Below are positions 46,110-54,363 of a DNA stretch of 64,000 bases, piece after piece. This DNA is from Stramentimicrobium sp964433555 (GTDB lineage Bacteria > Atribacterota > Phoenicimicrobiia > Phoenicimicrobiales > Stramentimicrobiaceae). The stretch lies in the NCBI GenBank assembly GCA_964433555.1, contig CAYSRG010000005.1, positions 1 through 64,000 of the forward strand, read 5' to 3'. The notes beneath the pieces were generated by a model. It was not told where the DNA came from, did not search any database, and was given only the letters and a program-made list of their open reading frames with translations. The first letter of the stretch is position 1; the number at the start of each line of letters is the position of its first letter. The position numbers and the translations under genes are program-made.

Positions 46110-48425
46110 TCATTTACACTCTTGAAAACCACATATCATTTTACCAGACTTGATACGCGCATTAACGACTACCGCCTGCCCCAGGGCAATACAGGCATCG
46201 TTAGGCGGTAATTTTTTATGTATTAATACTTTAAAGTTTTCCTTTTTTAATTTTTTCATAGTTTGAGTTAAAAGAAAGCTATTCTGAAAAACTCCTCCGC
46301 TTAAAGCGACATAATTGATATTAAATTCCTTTTTTATTTTAACACATAAGGAAAGAATAATATCAGCAACTGTGTTATGGAACTGAGTGGCAATTCTGGG
46401 TAAAGGAATTTTTCTTTCTAAATCATTAATTATCTGTAGAAACATTTCTCCAGTATCTACCACCAAGCCGGTAATTTCTCTGGTAATTTTATAATTATAA
46501 TTATCCTTGTATTTAGTCTGACATAAAGCTTCCAGCTCCATAGCAGCTTGCCCTTCAAAATCCACCTCATCTCTTAGTCCAATTAGAGAGGCCACTGCAT
46601 CAAACAACCTGCCGCAGCTGGAGGTAAGAGGTGAATTAATCCTTTTATCTATCATCTGCTTCAGCAACTGAAATTCTTTTTTCTCTCTTCCTTCCCCTAA
46701 TATTGAGTGAATAGAATCAGCCTCTTGTCCGAAAAGGGGGTAAAGATAACTAAAAGCCATCCTCCAGGGTTGATGTATAGCCTGCTCTCCCCCGGGCATA
46801 GCAATATATTTTAGATGACCCACTCTCAAGCAATCCTTCGGTGAAACCACCAGGAATTCACCTCCCCAGATAGCACCGTCCAGACCAAAACCGGTACCAT
46901 CCAAGGCTACTCCAATCACCTTTTCAGATATATGGTTTTCAGCTGTACAGCTGGCAATATGGGCATGATGATGTTGAATCTTCAACAAAGGCACTCTGAA
47001 TTGCTGAGATAACTCCTCAGCATAATGAGTAGAAAGATAATCAGGATGTAAATCACAGGCAATAACCTTCGGTTTAAATTGAAATACCCGAATCAGACGT
47101 TTGATGGCTTCCTGATATGCCTGGAAGCTATCCCTGTTTTTCAAATCACCCAGATGCTGACTGGGAAAGGCATAACGATCACGAGTAAGACATACTGTAT
47201 TCTTTTCTTCTGGACCTAAGGCCAGTATAGATTCGGTCTCCTCCGGGAGCACAATGGGGAATGGGGCATAACCTCTTGACCTTCTAATAAAGATAGAATG
47301 ATGAGCAGTTATCTTTAAAACAGAATCATCACAGCGATTGTAAATCTGTCGATTATGAAGAAGTAAAAAGTCAACCTGCTGTACCAATTTCTGAAATGCT
47401 TCTTCATTTTGAATGATAATTGGTTCATCGCTGAAATTAGCACTGGTCATAACCAGGACCAGGCTACTCTTTTGTAATAATAAAATATGTAAGGGGGTAT
47501 AAGGTAACATAAAGCCAAGATAGGCATTGCCAGGAGCAATATCTGGTGATAAATGGCAACTTCTTTTCTTTTTTAAAAGTACGATGGGCTTCTCCTTACT
47601 CTCTAAATATTTCCGAGCCAGCTCTGATACATAACAAAAATTTGTTATTTTGGATATACTTTCAGCCATCAAAGCAAAAGGTTTTTGGTCTCTTTTCTTT
47701 ATTTCTCTAATTCTGGATACGGCTTCCTTATTCTGAGCATCACAGCTCAGATGAAACCCTCCTAGTCCTTTTATTACGCCCACTTCTCCTCCTCTCAATC
47801 TCTTTTGCGCCTCTTGGATAGGGTCCTGCGTAACAACTTTCTGGTTACCCGTATAAAGAGAAACTTGTGGGCCACAAACTGGACAGGCATTGGGTTGGGC
47901 ATGATAGCGACGGTTTTCTAAATCATGATACTCGTTATAACAATCAGTACACATAACAAAATTTTTCATAGTAGTCTTATCCCTATCGTAAGGCATATCT
48001 TCAATAATAGTAAAACGGGGACCACAATTGGTACAATTAATAAAAGGGTAATGATAACGTCGGTTAGAAGGATCATTCAGTTCTGTTATACAATCCTCAC
48101 AAATAGAAATATCGGGAGGCATAAGAATAACAGGATGTCTATGGTTGGATTTGCTCTTCTTTATGACAAATTTGGAATATCCAATAGGGGATAACCTTTC
48201 AATTCTGATATCATCAATAAGGGCTAAGGGAGGGAGATGATTTTTTAATTCTTTTAAAAATTTCCTACCATCAGATTCCTCTCCTTCAATTTCCATTTCT
48301 ACTCCCTGATTGGAGTTACAAATCCATCCATATAAATTATATTTTTTTACCAATTTATGAATAAAGGGACGAAAACCTACTCCCTGAACAATGCCATATA
48401 TAGTAAGCTTGTATCTTATTTTCAT
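46110..48425 (-). CDS. hypF: Carbamoyltransferase HypF
   Basis: A 771-residue enzyme that turns carbamoyl phosphate into the cyanide precursor for HypE. Domains: acylphosphatase (about 1-90; GVVQGVGFRPF-type GIVQGVGFRPFIHKL), two zinc fingers (about 110-185; CEDCITEL, CTNCGP, CTDCYNEY, CPVCGP), a YrdC-like domain (about 205-385; GGEVGVIKGLGGFHL, TSANFSDEPI) and a Kae1-like domain (about 390-755; HHHAHIASC, GTGFGLDGAIWGGEF, ALSGGVFQNSFLL). Full length with all motifs. Confidence 0.96.
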   Translation of the reverse strand: MKIRYKLTIYGIVQGVGFRPFIHKLVKKYNLYGWICNSNQGVEMEIEGEESDGRKFLKELKNHLPPLALIDDIRIERLSPIGYSKFVIKKSKSNHRHPVILMPPDISICEDCITELNDPSNRRYHYPFINCTNCGPRFTIIEDMPYDRDKTTMKNFVMCTDCYNEYHDLENRRYHAQPNACPVCGPQVSLYTGNQKVVTQDPIQEAQKRLRGGEVGVIKGLGGFHLSCDAQNKEAVSRIREIKKRDQKPFALMAESISKITNFCYVSELARKYLESKEKPIVLLKKKRSCHLSPDIAPGNAYLGFMLPYTPLHILLLQKSSLVLVMTSANFSDEPIIIQNEEAFQKLVQQVDFLLLHNRQIYNRCDDSVLKITAHHSIFIRRSRGYAPFPIVLPEETESILALGPEEKNTVCLTRDRYAFPSQHLGDLKNRDSFQAYQEAIKRLIRVFQFKPKVIACDLHPDYLSTHYAEELSQQFRVPLLKIQHHHAHIASCTAENHISEKVIGVALDGTGFGLDGAIWGGEFLVVSPKDCLRVGHLKYIAMPGGEQAIHQPWRMAFSYLYPLFGQEADSIHSILGEGREKKEFQLLKQMIDKRINSPLTSSCGRLFDAVASLIGLRDEVDFEGQAAMELEALCQTKYKDNYNYKITREITGLVVDTGEMFLQIINDLERKIPLPRIATQFHNTVADIILSLCVKIKKEFNINYVALSGGVFQNSFLLTQTMKKLKKENFKVLIHKKLPPNDACIALGQAVVVNARIKSGKMICGFQECK

Positions 48426-48617
48426 CTTTTCCCCGAAATATATTTAAGTACAATGGTTTTTGGTTAAAGGTTTTTGGTTAAAATAGTTAGCATTTAATAT
48501 TTTTTGTCTTTGATACCCATTATTACTTTTAGTTCTATTTTATTAAATATTAAAATCTGATACTATATTTTTCTTACACTATACATTATACGATATGAAG
48601 TTGATTAAAGAATGGCA

Positions 48618-49055
48618 TTAAGCCTTATTATTATGTTGATAATCAGAGAAAAATCTTCTGGCAATTACATAGGCAGCAAAATCGTCATAAGGCCGAGGAG
48701 GTATGCGAAGAGAAATAGGAATAAGTTTTAACCAGCCGGTTGGCGGATTATATTCAAAGAAATATCTCCTTGCTAATCTGGTAGTATCTTCTTCTGTTAT
48801 TACAGTGATAAATAACTCCGGAAAATTTTTCTTGATAACTGCAATAATATTTTCTGAATTTGTTCCACTTCCCACTACTATGCTTTTAATCTGGTATTTC
48901 CCTAAATAATTTTTTACCCGGCCCATCAATCCCTCATTGTTTACAACCTCACCTGCTACATATCTTAATTTGTAATCCACCAGTGCTATACCGCACTTTT
49001 TTCTACCTGGATCAATGGATAGTATGAATTTATTCACTTTTAATCCCTTTATCAA
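48618..49055 (-). CDS. YqgF/RuvX-like RNase H-fold protein
   Basis: A 145-residue protein. SIDPGRKKCGIALVDYKLR is the first metal-site strand of the RuvC/YqgF fold, IKSIVVGSG the second strand, VITEEDTTRLARRYFF resembles the YqgF DERLTT region, and YDDFAAYVIARRFF supplies the last acidic residue. Canonical YqgF trims pre-16S rRNA. This one has diverged and may be a separate paralogue. It lies between fdhD and hypF. Confidence 0.75.
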   Translation of the reverse strand: MIKGLKVNKFILSIDPGRKKCGIALVDYKLRYVAGEVVNNEGLMGRVKNYLGKYQIKSIVVGSGTNSENIIAVIKKNFPELFITVITEEDTTRLARRYFFEYNPPTGWLKLIPISLRIPPRPYDDFAAYVIARRFFSDYQHNNKA

Positions 49056-49102
49056 TTCATTGTACTGTTTACCAACAGCATAGATAAATCTTCAAACTGA
49101 CC

Positions 49103-49873
49103 TTAATTATTAATTCGTTCAGGATAGGTATAAATATTCATTCTTTCCCCACGAGCAAATCCAATAAGAGTGACTCCTTGCTTATCCGCCAGTTGAATAG
49201 CATAATCAGTAGGAGCAGATCGGGAAATAACAATAGGAATATTTCCCTTTATAATTTTCTGCATAATTCCAGAAGTAATACGACAGGAAGTTAAAATTAT
49301 CTTATCATCTGTATTAATATTCTTTAAGAGAGCCTCTCCTAAAATTCTGTCTATTGTATTATAACGGCTTATATCTTCGCAAAATAGAACAATACAACCA
49401 TTATGATCAGCCAAACCACAACTATGTACGCCGCCACTTAACTTAAAAAATTCAGCTTTTTCCTGCATAAGAGTGATGAGCAAATAAATAGTGCTGATAT
49501 TGAGTTTGCTACTATTATCAACAGAAAGGGGTTCTCTTTTTCCTGATACTGTCTGCTTAATTTGATTAATAAGATTAGCACTGTATATTTTATCCGGCAA
49601 AAATAAAGAATTATTAATCTGGAAATATATTCCTTTCTTTCCTGTTTTAGTTGAAATTATTTCACGCTTATCCTTCACAATGCCTGCACTGTATAGAAAT
49701 CCTGTTGCTAAATATTTCAAATTACCCGGACTGCAATTTAAGGTAACAATGTATTTCTGATTAACATAAACATTTAAAGTTTCCTCTTTAGCTACTAAAT
49801 CAATAACCTTATTTCTCTCATATTTGTTAACCTGGATTATTTCAGTTTCAGCACCCTTATTATTTGTTAACAT
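49103..49873 (-). CDS. fdhD: Formate dehydrogenase accessory sulfurtransferase FdhD
   Basis: A 256-residue protein that passes sulfur to the bis-MGD cofactor of formate dehydrogenase. Visible: LNCSPGNLKYLATGFLYSAGIV near the start, the substrate-loop segment LSGGVHSCGLAD with a Cys, the SRYNTIDRILGEALL stretch, TSCRITSGIMQKIIKGNIP and ISRSAPTDYAIQLADKQGVT. It overlaps mobA by 14 bases and is next to the formate dehydrogenase operon, matching its role. Confidence 0.93.
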   Translation of the reverse strand: MLTNNKGAETEIIQVNKYERNKVIDLVAKEETLNVYVNQKYIVTLNCSPGNLKYLATGFLYSAGIVKDKREIISTKTGKKGIYFQINNSLFLPDKIYSANLINQIKQTVSGKREPLSVDNSSKLNISTIYLLITLMQEKAEFFKLSGGVHSCGLADHNGCIVLFCEDISRYNTIDRILGEALLKNINTDDKIILTSCRITSGIMQKIIKGNIPIVISRSAPTDYAIQLADKQGVTLIGFARGERMNIYTYPERINN

Positions 49874-50519
49874 TCTTTTTTCTCCGGTCTATTTCCAATT
49901 TCTCTGCTTCAATAAAATCACCTTGAAAGTTAATATTAAAAAAAGAATGTAATTCTGGATCACATCTTCTGATTTCCATTTCGGTAATCCGGCGAATTTT
50001 TAAAAAGGGAAAAATATCTCTTATCGCCAGTGTACCCTTTTTTAGATTCTGTTTAATTATTTTCAGGCAATTTTTACTATAAATGGCACATAAAGGTTCG
50101 AATAATTCCTTGCCATGAGTGGGAATTACTATATCATAACCTTCCATATTTTCTATCATATATTCCACCAATCTTTTCTCAATAAAGGGCATATCATATC
50201 CTATAACTAGATTATAAAATGTTTTGGAATATTGTAAACCTGAAAAAATCCCTCCTAATGGCCCTTTTTGGGGGTAGATATCCTCTACAGTTAACTTATA
50301 TTGGGGAAATCTATCTCTGGGTCCCACAATAATAATATCTTGCTCAGTAATTCCTTCTAGAGAAAGAATATTTAAAATAACTCGCTTTATAAGGATGGTA
50401 CCCCTAAATTTTAGATAGCCTTTATCTTTACCTAAACCTATTCTACTGCTTCTACCGCCTGCTAATACTATAACTGAAATAGCAGTATATTTTTTCTCTG
50501 TATCCATTATTATACTCAC
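49860..50519 (-). CDS. mobA: Molybdenum cofactor guanylyltransferase MobA
   Basis: A 219-residue nucleotidyltransferase that adds GMP to molybdopterin (or its tungsten form) for the bis-MGD cofactor. Signature LAGGRSSRIGLGKDKGYLKF, then QKGPLGGIFSGL and GYDMPFI with the metal-binding Asp. It is 130 bases downstream of focA after a terminator and is coupled to fdhD. Confidence 0.93.
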   Translation of the reverse strand: MSIIMDTEKKYTAISVIVLAGGRSSRIGLGKDKGYLKFRGTILIKRVILNILSLEGITEQDIIIVGPRDRFPQYKLTVEDIYPQKGPLGGIFSGLQYSKTFYNLVIGYDMPFIEKRLVEYMIENMEGYDIVIPTHGKELFEPLCAIYSKNCLKIIKQNLKKGTLAIRDIFPFLKIRRITEMEIRRCDPELHSFFNINFQGDFIEAEKLEIDRRKKNVNK

Positions 50520-50576
50520 TAATCTAAATCAATAATAAGGAATAAAATCAGCATGAGTGCATATTATAACTAAGTT

Positions 50577-50612
50577 AAAAAGGGCTATACCTATTCTTAC
50601 CAGTATAGCCCT
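50577..50612 (-). terminator. Intrinsic terminator after focA
   Basis: AGGGCTATAC (50581-50590) pairs with GTATAGCCCT (50603-50612), a perfect ten-base stem. On the minus strand it is followed by TTTTAACTTA. It marks the main end of the formate dehydrogenase operon. Confidence 0.8.
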
Positions 50613-50651
50613 GAATTCATTTAATTATTTCTGTTCTATATGTTTTATATG

Positions 50652-51524
50652 TTATTTATTCTCTCTTAAATAAACATACCAATATATAGTAGCTACAAAG
50701 AAAGCTCCGCCAATTATATTGCCTATAGTTACTGGTAATAAATTATTAAATAAAAAACTCCCCCAATTCAATCGGCTAAGCTGATCCGTTAATCCTGCTG
50801 CTGCTACTACTGAAGTATTGTTTTTTAGCATAATACCCATAGGTACAAAATACATATTGGCAATACTATGCTCAAAACCACTGGCTACAAAAGCCATAAT
50901 GGGGAAATAGATACCAAGAATTTTACCAGGAACATCCTTAGCTGCTACTGCCATCCATACTGCCAGACATACCAGCCAGTTACAGAGAATTCCTCGTGCT
51001 ATGGCTGCACTCCAGGTTAGATTAACCTTACCATTGGCTATGGCCAAAGCCTTTGCCCCTACAGCAAAATTTCCGGTCTGCCAGAGCTGAGCATTATACA
51101 TTAGCCATACTACCAGAAGAGAACCAATAAAGTTTGCTATATATACCCAGACCCAGCTGTTTAACAATTTTCCTACTGAAACATTCTTGTTTAAAGTGCC
51201 CACCACTATTAAATTATTTCCGGTAAATAATTCTGCCCCGGCAATAACAACCAGCATAAGACCAACTGAAAAGACACTACCAAATAGAAATTTGGTAATC
51301 CCATCACCTACATATTTTACTGCATCATAAGTAACCATAGTAGCCAGTTGCGCACCAAAACTGATATAAGCACCAGCTAGAATACCCAAGATAATCATTT
51401 TACTCCATGATAGACCAGCCTTGTTCTTACCAATAGTGCAAAAAGCATTAGCAATTGCACCTGGTGGGTTACATGGTGTTGTTACATCTTGCACTGATTG
51501 AATTTTATCTTTCTCTGTACTCAA
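50652..51524 (-). CDS. focA: Formate/nitrite channel (FocA family)
   Basis: A 290-residue pentameric channel protein with six main hydrophobic segments from about residue 40 to 285. LGILAGAYISFGAQLATMV, the GAELFTGNNLIV segment and GFEHSIANMYFVPMG (His of the pore region) are family signatures. Placement directly downstream of the formate dehydrogenase catalytic gene favours formate as substrate. Confidence 0.93.
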   Translation of the reverse strand: MSTEKDKIQSVQDVTTPCNPPGAIANAFCTIGKNKAGLSWSKMIILGILAGAYISFGAQLATMVTYDAVKYVGDGITKFLFGSVFSVGLMLVVIAGAELFTGNNLIVVGTLNKNVSVGKLLNSWVWVYIANFIGSLLVVWLMYNAQLWQTGNFAVGAKALAIANGKVNLTWSAAIARGILCNWLVCLAVWMAVAAKDVPGKILGIYFPIMAFVASGFEHSIANMYFVPMGIMLKNNTSVVAAAGLTDQLSRLNWGSFLFNNLLPVTIGNIIGGAFFVATIYWYVYLRENK

Positions 51525-51557
51525 CTTAGTATCCTCCTTTTTTGATAATATTTATTT

Positions 51558-54332
51558 TCAGGATATCTTTTTAATCTTAACAGCACACACTTTATATTCT
51601 GGTATCTTAGAAACTGGATCAAGGGCTGCAATGGTTAATAAATTAGCAGCAGCTTCATGGAAATGGAAACTCATGAATACTACACCATTATCAGATTTTT
51701 CAGTAACCTTAGCCTTTGCCTGAATCTTTCCTCTTCGAGAGGCAACTTCAACCATTTCACCATCTTTTATACTCAATTGGCTGGCATCCTGAGGACTAAT
51801 CTCAACTAATGCTTCTTTATATACTTCGCTTAGACCCTTAGATTTTCGGGTAACTGTACCGGTATGGAAGTGATATAATACTCTTCCAGTAGTAAAGATT
51901 AAAGGATATTCTTCATCAGGAAGTTCGGCAGCCTCTCTAAATTCAACTGGGAAGAATTTTCCCTTTCCTCTAGTAAACTTATCCTCATGCAGGAACCTTG
52001 TCCCAGGATGGTTGGCATCTGGACAAGGCCATTGTAAACTTCCCTTTTCCAATCTTGGGTAGAGTATCCCTCTATAAATTGGAGTGAGTTGAGCAATTTC
52101 TTCCATAATTTCAGCAGGGCTATTGTAGCTCATATTATTATATCCCATTTTCTGGGCTAGTTCACAGATTATCTGCCATTCCGGTTTTGATTCCCCTATG
52201 GGTTCAATAGCTTTATGGAATCTTTGTACTCTTCTCTCAGTATTAGTAATAGTGCCATCTTTCTCAGCAAAACTAGCACCGGGTAATACTACATCAGCTA
52301 TTTCAGCTGTTTCAGTCATAAACATATCTGATACGACTAAAAAATCAACTTTCTTTAAAGCTTCACGGGCATGGTTTAAATCAGGATCTGACATAGCTGG
52401 ATTTTCTGCCATGACCAATATCCCTCTAACTTTGCCTTCATAAGCAGCGTTGAGTATTTCAACAACTGTCAATCCAACCTTGTTAGATAAATCTGCCTGC
52501 CAGGCTTTAGAAAACTTCTCTTGAACTGCGGGATCCACTACGGCCTGATAACCGGAATACACATTGGGCAAAGCTCCCATATCACAAGCACCCTGAACAT
52601 TGCTTTGTCCCCTTAAGGGATTTACTCCTGAACTCTCCTTCCCTATATTACCAGTTAACATCGCTATATTGGCAGTTGAAAGAACATTATCAGTGCCGCT
52701 AGTATGTTGGGTAATCCCCATGGAATAAATTAAAGAAGTATTAGGACCTTTAGCATAAATTCTTGCTGCTTTTCTAATATCTTCAGCAGGTACTCCGGTA
52801 ATCTTCGCTACTATTTCTGGATTATACTTAAGAACCACTTCCTTCATTTTTTCATAATCTTCGGTTCTTTCTTTAATAAATTCCTTATCTTCCAATCCCT
52901 CAGTAATTATGACATTCATCAAACCATTAAATAGAGCTACATCTGTTCCTGGTCTATGCCTTAACCAGAGAGTAGCATATTTAGCTAATTCTATTTCTCT
53001 AGGATCAGCTAAAATTAATTTTGCTCCATTTTTAGTTACCGCTTTTTTTATTTCCAGAGCAATGATAGGATGGTTCTCAGTAGTGTTGGAACCAGTTAAA
53101 TAGATAACCGAGGCATGGGCAATTTCCTTAATAGAATTAGTCATGGCACCACTGCCAAAGGATTGAGCCAAGCCAGCAACGGTGGCTGAATGGCAAAGTC
53201 GGGCACAATGGTCAACATTATTGGTTCCCAGGACTGCCCTGGCAAATTTCATTAGTAGATAGTTTTCTTCATTAGTACATTTGGCTGAAGAAAGAACCGC
53301 TAAGCTATCTTGTCCGCTTTCTTTTTTAATCTCTTGAAATTTATCACTGATTAACTGCAGTGCTTCATCCCAGGAAGCTGGTTCTAATTTACCATTTTTC
53401 CTGATTAAGGGAGTTTTTAAGCGATCTTCTCTATGAATATAATCATTTCCAAAACGCCCTTTCACACAGAGATTAATGCCATTTACAACACTATCAGGAT
53501 TGGAAGTAACCTTAACTACCTTGCCATCTTTAATATTCAGGTCAAATCCGCATCCGCATCCGCAGTAATTACAGGTAGTATGAACTTTTTCAAATTCCCA
53601 GGCTCTTCCTTTTCCTATAGCTGCCTTATCAGTTAATGCTCCAACAGGGCATACAGCAACGCACTGTCCACAAGAAACACAATTAGAATAATCGGGATTT
53701 TCTTCTGAACCAATAGTAATTTTTGTTTCATGTCCTAATTTATTGCCCAATCCGGCAATGACTTCTGTTTTTGTACCACGATATCCAAATCCAATAGCTC
53801 TTGATTGCTGAATCTCGTTACATATCTCTACACATCTTCGACAAAGAATGCATTTATTCAAATCTCTTAAAATAAAAGGATTGCTTTCATCGATAGGAAG
53901 ATTTCTTTCACTTCTGCCAAAACCGGATTCTTTAATCCCCATTTCATAAGCTAAGTCCTGCAAATCACATTCACCATTCTTCTCACAGGTCATGCAATCC
54001 AGGGGATGCGTAGTTAATAATAATTCTAATACAGCTCGGCGAGCGTTTATTACTCTTTCACTATGAGTATATACAACCATACCTTCCTGTACCGGATATA
54101 CGCATGAGGCAACCAGACAGGGATGACCTTTAACCTCTACCACACATATACGACAGGAGCCTGGATAATGATTGATTTCTGGCATAGCACATAATGTGGG
54201 AATTATTATGCCTGCCTTAGTTGCTGCATCCAGGATTGTTGAATCAGGATCTGCCATAATTTTTTTGTCATTTATCGTTACCTGTACCAACGGCATCGCT
54301 ATTTTTTCCTTTTTTACTCCTGTATCTTTCAT
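51558..54332 (-). CDS. fdhA: NAD-linked formate dehydrogenase catalytic subunit (Cys type)
   Basis: A 924-residue molybdenum- or tungsten-bis-MGD enzyme. N-terminal [2Fe-2S] domain (Cys 48, 60, 63, 77), NuoG-type His-Cys cluster (His 109, Cys 113, 116, 122), and two [4Fe-4S] sites (Cys 161, 164, 167, 171 and Cys 218, 221, 224, 228). The catalytic domain follows with its own [4Fe-4S] site starting CNYCGCGCG (254-262). The active-site residue is Cys 380 in HCARLCHS, where selenium enzymes have Sec. A neighbouring His (381) is conserved. The C-terminal dinucleotide-binding domain is complete (EEYPLIFTTGRVLYHFHTGT). It catalyses formate/CO2 interconversion, passing electrons to the NuoE/NuoF-type subunits upstream. 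It is 31 bases from the NuoF-like gene. Confidence 0.93.
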   Translation of the reverse strand: MKDTGVKKEKIAMPLVQVTINDKKIMADPDSTILDAATKAGIIIPTLCAMPEINHYPGSCRICVVEVKGHPCLVASCVYPVQEGMVVYTHSERVINARRAVLELLLTTHPLDCMTCEKNGECDLQDLAYEMGIKESGFGRSERNLPIDESNPFILRDLNKCILCRRCVEICNEIQQSRAIGFGYRGTKTEVIAGLGNKLGHETKITIGSEENPDYSNCVSCGQCVAVCPVGALTDKAAIGKGRAWEFEKVHTTCNYCGCGCGFDLNIKDGKVVKVTSNPDSVVNGINLCVKGRFGNDYIHREDRLKTPLIRKNGKLEPASWDEALQLISDKFQEIKKESGQDSLAVLSSAKCTNEENYLLMKFARAVLGTNNVDHCARLCHSATVAGLAQSFGSGAMTNSIKEIAHASVIYLTGSNTTENHPIIALEIKKAVTKNGAKLILADPREIELAKYATLWLRHRPGTDVALFNGLMNVIITEGLEDKEFIKERTEDYEKMKEVVLKYNPEIVAKITGVPAEDIRKAARIYAKGPNTSLIYSMGITQHTSGTDNVLSTANIAMLTGNIGKESSGVNPLRGQSNVQGACDMGALPNVYSGYQAVVDPAVQEKFSKAWQADLSNKVGLTVVEILNAAYEGKVRGILVMAENPAMSDPDLNHAREALKKVDFLVVSDMFMTETAEIADVVLPGASFAEKDGTITNTERRVQRFHKAIEPIGESKPEWQIICELAQKMGYNNMSYNSPAEIMEEIAQLTPIYRGILYPRLEKGSLQWPCPDANHPGTRFLHEDKFTRGKGKFFPVEFREAAELPDEEYPLIFTTGRVLYHFHTGTVTRKSKGLSEVYKEALVEISPQDASQLSIKDGEMVEVASRRGKIQAKAKVTEKSDNGVVFMSFHFHEAAANLLTIAALDPVSKIPEYKVCAVKIKKIS

Positions 54333-54363
54333 TTTAATTTTATTTCAATCCTTTCTTTCAATA

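Noticed and set aside
51558..54332. Possible selenocysteine insertion in the formate dehydrogenase
   Set aside because: The position aligned with Sec is an ordinary Cys codon and there is no internal TGA.
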